Positions 1 through 5,821 of a stretch of DNA of 14,526 bases are shown piece after piece. Position 1 is the first letter of the stretch. Each line of letters begins with the position of its first letter. The notes beneath the pieces are model-generated. The model was given only the letters and a program-made list of their open reading frames with translations. It searched no databases and was not told where the DNA came from. This DNA is from an uncultured Chloroflexota bacterium. Lineage in GTDB: Bacteria > Chloroflexota > Dehalococcoidia > SM23-28-2 > RBG-16-64-32. The stretch lies in assembly GCA_913056415.1 (NCBI GenBank), contig CAJXNA010000019.1, positions 1 to 14,526 of the forward strand, given 5' to 3'. The translations under genes were made by a program, and so were the position numbers.

Positions 1-266
1 AGCGCCCCGCCGACGATGTGCACGTCCTGGCCCACCTCCAGGAAGATGACGGTGGTGCCCGTGTCCTGGCAGAGCGGCAGCCGCTCCTTGCCTGCCAGCT
101 CCGCGTTCTCCAGGATCTGGTCCAGCACTATCACCCCCAGCGGCGACTCCTCCGACTCCCGCGCCTGCTTCAGGGAGTCGAGGACGTCCTCCGGGAGCTG
201 GGTAGCGGCGTCCTGGCAGAGCTGGCTGACGCTATCGCGTATCTGGTCGACGTGCACCTCGCGCAT
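1..266 (-). CDS. Class I fumarate hydratase (Fe-S), alpha subunit, N-terminal part
   Basis: This is the 5' end of a minus-strand gene that leaves the window on the left; 88 codons are visible and there is no stop. The translated N-terminus ends with LPLCQDTGTTVIFLEVGQDV at about residues 63-82. This is the signature of the alpha (TtdA/FumA N-terminal) subunit of Fe-S-dependent class I fumarase/tartrate dehydratase; Cys66 in PLCQDTG is the expected first ligand of the [4Fe-4S] cluster. The family hydrates fumarate to (S)-malate in the TCA cycle, and as a two-subunit enzyme the beta subunit would be expected just beyond the left edge. The ATG at 266-264 is chosen because the protein starts as the family does; no clear Shine-Dalgarno precedes it. 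Location beside mdh supports fumarase over tartrate dehydratase, but substrate cannot be read from this fragment. Confidence 0.88.
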   Translation of the reverse strand, partial: MREVHVDQIRDSVSQLCQDAATQLPEDVLDSLKQARESEESPLGVIVLDQILENAELAGKERLPLCQDTGTTVIFLEVGQDVHIVGGA

Positions 267-275
267 GGCAATTAA

Positions 276-281
276 ATGATA
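276..281 (-). promoter_or_regulatory. Candidate -10 box (TATCAT) of the fumarase gene
   Basis: On the minus strand TATCAT is followed by 9 nt and then the ATG of the fumarase gene, so a transcript would have almost no leader. No convincing -35 is visible. A related TGCTATCAT string occurs upstream of the isocitrate dehydrogenase gene (minus strand, near 3059-3066). This is pattern matching only. Confidence 0.25.
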
Positions 282-290
282 GCATCTCCC

Positions 291-314
291 GTTCACCCTG
301 AGCTTGTCGAAGGG
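291..314. repeat. Short dispersed-type repeat, copy 1
   Basis: The minus strand reads CCCTTCGACAAGCTCAGGGT followed by GAAC. From memory, this resembles a short intergenic repeat with core TTCGACAAGCTCAGGGTGA that recurs in many unrelated bacterial genomes. It sits in the 125-bp divergent spacer between the fumarase and PPOX genes. A diverged second copy lies 16 bp downstream. Only one locus is visible here, so the repeat status is inferred. Confidence 0.5.
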
Positions 315-329
315 CAAACTAATCGTGAC

Positions 330-353
330 GGTCATGCTGAGTCTGTCGAACCG
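330..353. repeat. Short dispersed-type repeat, diverged copy 2
   Basis: The plus strand GGTCATGCTGAGTCTGTCGA (then ACCG) aligns without gaps to 291-314 at 17 of 24 positions, including the shared CTGAG and TGTCGAA blocks. It is in the same orientation as copy 1. Its ends CGGT/ACCG could pair as a short stem. Confidence 0.4.
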
Positions 354-369
354 CGACCGGAGTAGACTG

Positions 370-375
370 TATAAT
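370..375 (+). promoter_or_regulatory. Candidate -10 box TATAAT of the PPOX-fold gene
   Basis: A consensus TATAAT lies 16 bp before the ATG at 392, inside a TGTATAATT 9-mer that is repeated exactly in front of the plus-strand RAM gene (8625-8633). No good TTGACA lies at the usual spacing. A start around 382 would give a leader of about 10 nt, too short for a normal Shine-Dalgarno, and none is seen. Confidence 0.4.
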
Positions 376-391
376 TGTTGACCTGCAGCCT

Positions 392-901
392 ATGTCTGAG
401 CCGAAGCGCCCCACGCCCGAGCCGAGCCGCCCGCACATGCCCGGGTACGATATTCTGGATGCCGACAGCGGCAGGGGGCTGCTCCCCTGGAGCTGGGCGA
501 CGGAGCGCATGTCGAACGCGCGAAACTACTGGATATCCACGACGCGTCCGAACGGACAGCCGCACGTCATGGCGGTGTGGGGCATCTGGCTGGACGAGGC
601 GTTCTACTTCAGCACGGGCAGGGATTCGCGGAAGGCGCGCAACCTGGCGACAAATCCACGATGCGTGGTGTGTCCCGAACGCGCTGACGAAGCGGTCATC
701 CTGGAGGGCGTCGCTGAGGAGGTTACCGATCCCACACTGCTCGGGCGATTCAAAGACGTCTACTACACGAAATACCAGTGGGACATAGACACGAGCCAGG
801 GCGGGATCTACGCCGTTCGCCCCAGCGTCGCATTCGGGTTCATAGAGAACTCCGATGACTTTCCTGGCAGCGCCACCCGCTGGCGCTTCCGCGATGACTG
901 A
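392..901 (+). CDS. Pyridoxamine 5'-phosphate oxidase-family (split beta-barrel) flavoprotein
   Basis: The 169-residue protein has the PPOX-fold pattern: ARNYWISTTRPNGQPHVMAV at about 43-62, then WGIWLDEAFYFSTGRDSRKA followed by RNL, and a late barrel strand IYAVRPSVAFGF. Members bind FMN, F420 or haem and are cytosolic oxidoreductases. The RDSRKARNL segment, which follows the strand FYFSTG, is typical of the uncharacterised 'PPOX class' proteins related to F420-dependent enzymes. True PdxH function is unlikely because the length and motifs differ. It is transcribed opposite to its neighbours, diverging from the fumarase gene and converging on mdh with only 6 nt between the stop codons. The ATG at 392 is the first start after a candidate TATAAT. 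Cofactor and substrate cannot be told from the sequence. Confidence 0.82.
   Translation: MSEPKRPTPEPSRPHMPGYDILDADSGRGLLPWSWATERMSNARNYWISTTRPNGQPHVMAVWGIWLDEAFYFSTGRDSRKARNLATNPRCVVCPERADEAVILEGVAEEVTDPTLLGRFKDVYYTKYQWDIDTSQGGIYAVRPSVAFGFIENSDDFPGSATRWRFRDD
869..887. terminator. Hairpin at the mdh/PPOX convergent end
   Basis: A perfect 7-bp stem, AGCGCCA/TGGCGCT with loop CCCGC, lies within the last codons of the PPOX gene and 20 nt beyond the mdh stop on the other strand. It may end or protect the mdh transcript. There is no T-run on either strand, so it is not a classical intrinsic terminator. Confidence 0.3.
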
Positions 902-907
902 GCCGCT

Positions 908-1843
908 CTACGCCTTCGCCTCGATGAGCCCCACCAGCTCCTTGACGGCGGCCGCCGCCTTGCGCAGCCCCTCCACCTCGTCGTCCGCCAGCGGTGGCTC
1001 CAGCACCTGCTCGATGCCGTCGGCGCCCAGCTTCACCGGCACCCCCACGAACGCGTCCTGGATGCCGTATTCGCCCTGGAGGTAGGCGCAGCAGGGGAGG
1101 ATGCGCTTCTTGTTCAGCAGGATGGACTCCACCATCTCCACCGTCGCGGCCGCCGGCGCGTAGAAGGCGGACCCGGTCTTGAGCAGGGACACTATCTCGG
1201 CGCCGCCGTTGCGGGCACGCTGCACCACCGCCTCGATGCGCTCCTTCGGCAGGAGCGAGGTCAGCGGCATGCCGCCCACCATCGCGTTGCTCACGATCGG
1301 CACCATCGTCGCCTCCGTGTGGCCGCCGTATACGAAGGCATGCACGTCCTGCACGGAGGCGCCCGTCTCCCAGGCGATGAACGTCCGGTAGCGGGAAGAG
1401 TCCAGCATACCGCCCTGGCCGATGACGCGGTTCCTGGGCAGCTTGGTGGTCTCCAGCGTGACGTGACACATCGCGTCCATCGGGTTGGCGAAGATGACGA
1501 GCACGGCGTCCGGGGAGTGCTTGACGGCGGCGGAAGCGACATCGCGGACGATGCTGGCGTTAATGTTCAGCAGCTCCTCGCGCGTCATCCCCGGCTTGCG
1601 GGGCACGCCGGAGGTGATGACGACGACATCGGAGCCGGCGGTGTTCTTCCAGTCGTTGCTGCCGGTGACGCTGCCGTTGAAGCCGGCCACGGCCGCCGAC
1701 TGCGAAAGGTCGAGCGCCTTACCCTGTGGCAGGCCCTCGATGATGTCCTGCAGGACAACATCGATGTAGCCGGTCTCGGCTAGACGCTGGGCCATGGTGC
1801 CGCCGGTCATGCCGGCGCCGACGACGGTGACTTTGCGGCGCAT
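908..1843 (-). CDS. mdh: Malate dehydrogenase (LDH-like, NAD-dependent)
   Basis: The 311-residue protein interconverts (S)-malate and oxaloacetate in the cytosol. The Rossmann glycine motif GAGMTG is at 9-14. Asp33 (VVLQDI) sits at the end of the second strand and favours NAD over NADP. Substrate arginines are Arg82 and Arg88 in GVPRKPGMTREEL and Arg151 in LDSSRYR; the catalytic His175 is in GGHTEATM, with its Asp148 partner in MLDSS. Arg82 in the substrate loop is the MDH signature rather than the LDH one. The GGHTEATM loop differs from the common GGHGDTM, but the catalytic His is kept. The start is firm: a full AAGGAGGT Shine-Dalgarno lies at 1856-1849, five nt before ATG. It is the last gene of the kor-acn-HAD-icd-mdh run, separated from icd by 91 bp that hold a hairpin doublet. 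Confidence 0.95.
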   Translation of the reverse strand: MRRKVTVVGAGMTGGTMAQRLAETGYIDVVLQDIIEGLPQGKALDLSQSAAVAGFNGSVTGSNDWKNTAGSDVVVITSGVPRKPGMTREELLNINASIVRDVASAAVKHSPDAVLVIFANPMDAMCHVTLETTKLPRNRVIGQGGMLDSSRYRTFIAWETGASVQDVHAFVYGGHTEATMVPIVSNAMVGGMPLTSLLPKERIEAVVQRARNGGAEIVSLLKTGSAFYAPAAATVEMVESILLNKKRILPCCAYLQGEYGIQDAFVGVPVKLGADGIEQVLEPPLADDEVEGLRKAAAAVKELVGLIEAKA

Positions 1844-1848
1844 GGGAC

Positions 1849-1856
1849 ACCTCCTT
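1849..1856 (-). promoter_or_regulatory. Strong ribosome binding site of mdh
   Basis: AAGGAGGT, a full match to the anti-Shine-Dalgarno core, lies five nt upstream of the mdh ATG. It is the strongest ribosome binding site noticed in the window and lies downstream of the REP-like hairpins, so mdh can be translated independently of icd. Confidence 0.8.
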
Positions 1857-1866
1857 GTTCGCTCCC

Positions 1867-1925
1867 CCGCAGACTGAAGTCCGCGGCTCCCCGCCCGAAG
1901 GCAAGCCGCGCACTTCAGTGCGCGG
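1867..1925. repeat. REP/BIME-like doublet of two inverted hairpins
   Basis: Two mirrored hairpins lie between icd and mdh. The first, 1867-1886, is CCGCAGAC-TGAA-GTCCGCGG, with an 8-bp stem carrying one mismatch. The second, 1906-1925, is CCGCGCAC-TTCA-GTGCGCGG, with a perfect 8-bp stem. Both have tetraloops and the two loops are complementary. The two units are also inverted copies of each other: 1873-1888 pairs with 1904-1919 over 16 bp with one mismatch. This head-to-head layout is that of REP/BIME elements. In RNA it could form one long or two short hairpins and affect icd-mdh mRNA stability. Genome-wide copies cannot be seen here. Confidence 0.6.
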
Positions 1926-1934
1926 TGGGGTTCC

Positions 1935-3023
1935 TCAGTCCATGTGGTGCAGCTTCTCGATTACCGCATCAGCGACCTGTGACGTGCCGACGGCGCTGGG
2001 GTCGTCCGGTGTGGGCTTCATGTCGTAGGTCACGCTCTTCCCCTCGACGATGACGTCCGCCAGGGCGGACTCCAGGCGGTCCCCGGCCGATTGTTCGCCG
2101 ATGTGGCGCAGCATCATCATGCCGGAGAACATCATCGCCATCGGGTTCACCTTGTTCATGCCGGTGTACTTGGGGGCGCTGCCGTGCACCGGCTCGAACA
2201 CTGCCAGCTCATCGCCGAGGTTGGCGCCGGGGGCGATGCCCAGGCCGCCGACGAGCCCGGCGCAGAGGTCGGACAGTATGTCGCCGTAGAGGTTGGGCAG
2301 GACCAGGATGTCGTACAGCTCCGGCTTCTGGACAAGCTGCATCGTCATGTTGTCCACCAGCACCTCCTGGTAGGGGATCTCCGGATACTCTTCCGCCACC
2401 CTGCGGGCCACGGCGAAGAAGAGGCCGTCCGTGAACTTCATGATGTTGTCCTTGGCCACGGCGGTCACCTTCTCGCGCCCGAACTGGCGGGCGTACTCGA
2501 AGGCGAAGCGGACGATGCGCTCGCTGCCGTACTCGGAGATGACCTTGAGGGAGAGGCCGGCGTCATCACGGATCGGGCCCAGGTCGGCGGCGTCCGTGAT
2601 CTCCGATATCTTGGCGATTGCCGGATCGCCTCGCTCGAACTCCACCCCCGCGTACAGGTCCTCGTGATTCTCGCGTACGATCACCAGGTCAACGTTGTCG
2701 TAGCGGGTACGGACGCCAGGGTAGTACTTGGCCGGGCGCACGCAGGCGTAGAGGTCCAGCATCTTGCGCAGCGCCACGTTGACGGAGCGAAAGCCGCCGC
2801 CGCGAGGCGTGGTTATGGGCCCCTTGATCGCGACCTTGTTGTTGCGGATGGAGTCCAGAACGTCGTCTGGGAGTACTGATCCGTACTGCTCCGCGGCGCC
2901 GATGCCGGCCTCCTGGACGTCCCAGTCGAACTGGACGCCGGTGGCCTCTAGGACGCGGACGGTGGCTTCGCTGATCTCGGGGCCGATGCCGTCGCCCGGT
3001 ATAAGCGTGATCCCATGGGGCAT
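1935..3023 (-). CDS. icd: Isocitrate dehydrogenase (beta-decarboxylating dehydrogenase family)
   Basis: The 362-residue protein oxidatively decarboxylates isocitrate to 2-oxoglutarate, or the reverse. Visible motifs are GDGIGPE at 10-16 and the isocitrate-binding Ser80, Asn82 and Arg86 in FRSVNVALR. Arg96, Arg117 and Tyr124 (VRENHEDLYAG), Lys191 (AKDNIMKF), and metal Asp224, Asp248 and Asp252 follow. The Ser/Asn pair argues for isocitrate rather than 3-isopropylmalate. In the coenzyme loop, HGSAPKY has Lys285 and Tyr286, and a later VTYD has Tyr333. These match the NADP-binding Lys/Tyr/Tyr of E. coli Icd, whereas NAD enzymes usually have Asp-Ile there; the fourth NADP residue (Arg395 in E. 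coli) is Pro. NADP preference is therefore likely but not certain. The ribosome binding site is weak (GAAAG). It follows the HAD gene after 111 bp. Confidence 0.92.
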   Translation of the reverse strand: MPHGITLIPGDGIGPEISEATVRVLEATGVQFDWDVQEAGIGAAEQYGSVLPDDVLDSIRNNKVAIKGPITTPRGGGFRSVNVALRKMLDLYACVRPAKYYPGVRTRYDNVDLVIVRENHEDLYAGVEFERGDPAIAKISEITDAADLGPIRDDAGLSLKVISEYGSERIVRFAFEYARQFGREKVTAVAKDNIMKFTDGLFFAVARRVAEEYPEIPYQEVLVDNMTMQLVQKPELYDILVLPNLYGDILSDLCAGLVGGLGIAPGANLGDELAVFEPVHGSAPKYTGMNKVNPMAMMFSGMMMLRHIGEQSAGDRLESALADVIVEGKSVTYDMKPTPDDPSAVGTSQVADAVIEKLHHMD

Positions 3024-3058
3024 GCGGTATTCTTTCGCTAGCCGGGGTGGCCGCGCCT

Positions 3059-3064
3059 ATGATA
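3059..3064 (-). promoter_or_regulatory. Candidate internal -10 box (TATCAT) upstream of icd
   Basis: The 111-bp HAD-icd spacer is the longest gap in the run and contains TGCTATCAT on the minus strand, 35 nt before the icd ATG. The same 9-mer precedes the fumarase gene. There is no obvious -35. It may give icd-mdh a promoter of their own. Confidence 0.2.
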
Positions 3065-3134
3065 GCAAACGGGCGGCGCTATACGATAGCTAGTGGTGCG
3101 CCGGGCTTCTCTTAGCCCCCAGGCGACCGTTCCC

Positions 3135-3821
3135 CTAGCCGGTTAATTCGGCTAGCAGGTCGGGTAGTCCCTCCAGCGATGATATGCGCCAGGCCCCTTC
3201 TGGCAGGGCGTAGTCATCTCCGTAGCGGTCTACCCAGACTGGGATGAGCCCTGCGCCCAGCGCACCCTCCACGTCGTTGGCTAGGCTATCCCCAACGTAG
3301 ACCGCCTCGGAGGCTGCTATGCCTAGCGCCCGGCAGGCACGGCGAAAGGCTTCCGGATGCGGCTTTCTCCAGGGCTCCGAAGCGGCCACTACTGCATCGA
3401 AGTAGTGGCGGAATTTCAGGCGTGTCAGCGTCTCCTCTGACCGGGGGCTGTTACTTAGGACACCCAAGGTGTACTCTGCCCGTAGCGCCTCCAGGGCCGG
3501 CGGCACGTCCGCGAAGGGGACGGCGTCCAGCAGCGACTGGAACCGCTGCGCCACCCTCTGTGCCAATTCGGAATCGGCGTCGGGCAGAGCGGCCCGCCAG
3601 GGTGGAACGGGGTCGACCATGAGTAGCCAGTACTTGCGGTCCACGACCAGCCCGTCGCGCACGACGAGGGCGTAATCGGCGAGAGCCTGCCGCATGCGGT
3701 TGGTCAGCCCGTTGCGATAGGCTGTTGGCACCTCCGGCAGCACGTCGCGTAGCGCGCGGTCTATAGACGACTCCCAGTCGTACAGCGTGCCATCGATATC
3801 GAAGATGACGGCTCTTATCAT
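3135..3821 (-). CDS. HAD-superfamily hydrolase (subfamily IA phosphatase-like)
   Basis: The 228-residue protein carries all four HAD motifs. Motif I is FDIDGT, with nucleophile Asp8 and acid/base Asp10. Motif II is VLSNS with Ser123, motif III is Lys153 in WRKPHPEAF, and motif IV is YVGDSLANDVEGA with Asp178 and Asp183. The helical insertion after motif I (about 15-100) is a C1 cap, as in phosphoglycolate phosphatase and YjjG-like nucleotidases. It is probably a cytosolic Mg-dependent phosphatase of a small metabolite; the substrate cannot be read from sequence. It sits between acn and icd with gaps of 46 and 111 bp, all on one strand, so it is probably co-transcribed. A metabolite-repair role for the neighbouring TCA enzymes is possible but unproven. 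The start ATG follows a GGTGG weak ribosome binding site. Confidence 0.85.
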   Translation of the reverse strand: MIRAVIFDIDGTLYDWESSIDRALRDVLPEVPTAYRNGLTNRMRQALADYALVVRDGLVVDRKYWLLMVDPVPPWRAALPDADSELAQRVAQRFQSLLDAVPFADVPPALEALRAEYTLGVLSNSPRSEETLTRLKFRHYFDAVVAASEPWRKPHPEAFRRACRALGIAASEAVYVGDSLANDVEGALGAGLIPVWVDRYGDDYALPEGAWRISSLEGLPDLLAELTG

Positions 3822-3867
3822 CGCGCCACCAATTCGATCATCCCTGCTGTCAGGGGGGGTGGAGAGT

Positions 3868-5790
3868 CTAGCCCGCGTGGGCTTTGATGTGGTTCAGCAA
3901 GCCGCCCTCCCGGAGCACCTCCACCTGGCGCTCGCTCAGGTTGTGGCGGGCGCTGAACTCGTAGCCCTGAGTGGTGTTGCGGACGGTCACCTCGCCGCTG
4001 CCCACGGCATCGCGTACGTCCGGGATCTCCAGCACATCGTCCACGTTGATGCGGTCGTAGTCACCCTCCTCGACGAAGACGAGCGGCAGTATGCCGAAGT
4101 TCACCAGATTGGTCTGGTGCACGAGGGCATAGGTCTTGGCTAGCACAGCCTTCACCCCCAGGTACATCGGGGCTAACGCCGCGTGCTCGCGGCTGGAGCC
4201 CTGCCCGTAGTTGGAGCCGCCGACGATGATGCCGGCGCCGGCCGCCTTCGCCTTGGCCGGGAACTCCGGATCGACGTAGTGGAAGACGTACTCGGAGATG
4301 GCGGGGATGTTGGAGCGCAGGGGGAGGATCTTGGAGCCCGCGGGCAGGATATGGTCCGTGCTAACGTTGTCCTCCAGCTTGATGAGGACTGTCGCCTTGA
4401 TCGTCTGCGCCAGCGGCTCCGCCAGGGGTAGCGGCTTGATGTTGGGGCCGTGCGCCACCTCCACGCCTCCGTCCTTTGGCGGCGGTATGATCAGATCATC
4501 GTCGATGATGAACTCACCCGGCGCCTCGGTCGGCGGCGGCTCTCCGAACTTACGGGGGTCGGTGATCTTGCCGGTCAGGGCGGAGACTGCGGCCACCTCC
4601 GGGCTCGCCAGGTACACCTTATCGTTAGCGGTGCCGGAGCGGCCGGGGAAGTTACGGTTGAAGGTGCGCAGGGAGGCCGCGTCCGAAGGCGGCGCCTGGC
4701 CCATGCCGATGCAGGGGCCGCAGGCGGACTCCAGGATGCGGGCGCCGGACTCGATGAGGTCGGCCAGGGCGCCGGTGCGGGCGATCATCGTGAACACCTG
4801 CCGCGAGCCGGGGGTGACGGTCATGCTGATGTCGGGGTTTACCTTTCGCCCCTTGAGCACGGCCGCGCTCACCGCCAGGTCGTGGTAGGAGGAGTTGGTG
4901 CAGGAGCCGATGCAGACCTGGGCCAGCTTCGTTCCCTCGACCTCCTCGATCGGCACGACGTTGTCCGGGCTCTGCGGTCGCGCTACCATCGGCCCCAGCT
5001 TGTTCAGATCAATCTCGACAGCCTCGTCGTATTCGGGGTCTGGGTCGGCGCTTGTCGGTCGCCACATCTCCTCCCGCTTCTGGGCGCGGAAGTACTCGCG
5101 GGTGCGCTCGTCGGAGGGGAAGATGGAGGTGGTGGCCCCCAGTTCGGCGCCCATGTTGGTGATGGTGCTGCGCTCGGGAACGCTGAGCGAGGCCACGCCC
5201 TCGCCATAGTACTCGAATATCTTGCCCACGCCGCCCTTTACGGTGAGACGGCGCAGCAGCTCGAAGATGATGTCCTTGGCGGCCACCCAGGGCTGCAGCC
5301 GTCCCTTCAGGTGCACGCCCACGATCTTAGGCATCTTCAGATAGTAGGGTCCGCCGCCCATGGCGACCGCCACGTCCAGGCCGCCGGCGCCGATCGCCAG
5401 CATGCCGGCGCCGCCGGACGTCGGCGTGTGGCTGTCCGAGCCAAGGAGCAGGTCACCCGGGGAGCTGAAGCGCTCCAGGTGTACCTGGTGGCAGATGCCG
5501 TTGCCCGGCCGCGAGAAGTAGATGCCGTACTTGGCGGCTACGGTCTGGAGGAAGCGGTGGTCATCGGCGTTCTCGAAGCCGGTTTGGAGCATGTTGTGGT
5601 CGATGTAGGATACGGAGAGCTTGGTACGCACCCTGGGTATCTCCATCGCCTCGAACTGGAGGTAGGCCATCGTTCCCGTGGCGTCCTGGGTTAGCGTTTG
5701 GTCCACCCGTACGGCGATCTCGGCGCCGGGCTCCATCTCGCCGGAGACGAGGTGGTCGGCAAGGATCTTCCGGGTCAGGTTCTGGCCCAA
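3868..5790 (-). CDS. acn: Aconitate hydratase, short Aquifex-type
   Basis: The 640-residue protein isomerises citrate and isocitrate through a [4Fe-4S] cluster. The catalytic domains carry GSDSHTPTSG at 117-126, CIGSCTNSS with cluster ligand Cys297, and SACGPCIGMG with Cys357 and Cys360. A C-terminal swivel domain has GGSNYGQGSSREHAA (active-site loop 533-536) and TNLVNFGILPL. At 640 residues it is much shorter than AcnA (about 890) or AcnB. It resembles a fused LeuC-LeuD layout, like the 'putative aconitase, Aquifex type' family. The CGPCIGMG sequence differs from GPCIGQW in classical aconitases, so homoaconitase or isopropylmalate isomerase activity is an alternative; adjacency to icd and kor favours aconitase. 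The start is TTG at 5790-5788, five nt after AGGAG; no in-frame ATG precedes the conserved region. Confidence 0.92.
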   Translation of the reverse strand: MGQNLTRKILADHLVSGEMEPGAEIAVRVDQTLTQDATGTMAYLQFEAMEIPRVRTKLSVSYIDHNMLQTGFENADDHRFLQTVAAKYGIYFSRPGNGICHQVHLERFSSPGDLLLGSDSHTPTSGGAGMLAIGAGGLDVAVAMGGGPYYLKMPKIVGVHLKGRLQPWVAAKDIIFELLRRLTVKGGVGKIFEYYGEGVASLSVPERSTITNMGAELGATTSIFPSDERTREYFRAQKREEMWRPTSADPDPEYDEAVEIDLNKLGPMVARPQSPDNVVPIEEVEGTKLAQVCIGSCTNSSYHDLAVSAAVLKGRKVNPDISMTVTPGSRQVFTMIARTGALADLIESGARILESACGPCIGMGQAPPSDAASLRTFNRNFPGRSGTANDKVYLASPEVAAVSALTGKITDPRKFGEPPPTEAPGEFIIDDDLIIPPPKDGGVEVAHGPNIKPLPLAEPLAQTIKATVLIKLEDNVSTDHILPAGSKILPLRSNIPAISEYVFHYVDPEFPAKAKAAGAGIIVGGSNYGQGSSREHAALAPMYLGVKAVLAKTYALVHQTNLVNFGILPLVFVEEGDYDRINVDDVLEIPDVRDAVGSGEVTVRNTTQGYEFSARHNLSERQVEVLREGGLLNHIKAHAG

Positions 5791-5795
5791 CTTTT

Positions 5796-5803
5796 CTCCT
5801 TTT
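5796..5803 (-). promoter_or_regulatory. Ribosome binding site that fixes the TTG start of acn
   Basis: AAAAGGAG on the minus strand lies five nt upstream of TTG 5790. It supports a TTG start for the aconitase and falls within the 31-bp korB-acn spacer. Confidence 0.6.
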
Positions 5804-5821
5804 AGGGGCTATGAACTGGCG

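Noticed and set aside
2091..2879. Long open frames opposite icd, acn, kor and the carboxyltransferase genes (for example 2091-2879 and 4450-5694 on the plus strand)
   Set aside because: These are antisense shadows of conserved genes in high-GC DNA. Their products are biased in His, Val, Arg and Gly and show no recognisable domain.
1935..3023. 3-isopropylmalate dehydrogenase (leuB)
   Set aside because: The substrate loop FRSVNVALR has the Ser and Asn that bind isocitrate, and the neighbours are aconitase and malate dehydrogenase rather than leucine genes.
3038..3326. Six CTAG tetramers within about 290 bp around the icd/HAD junction
   Set aside because: CTAG is often rare in bacteria, but it also appears elsewhere in this window, often as part of TAG stops and Leu/Ala codons. 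The local count could not be tested against a genome background.
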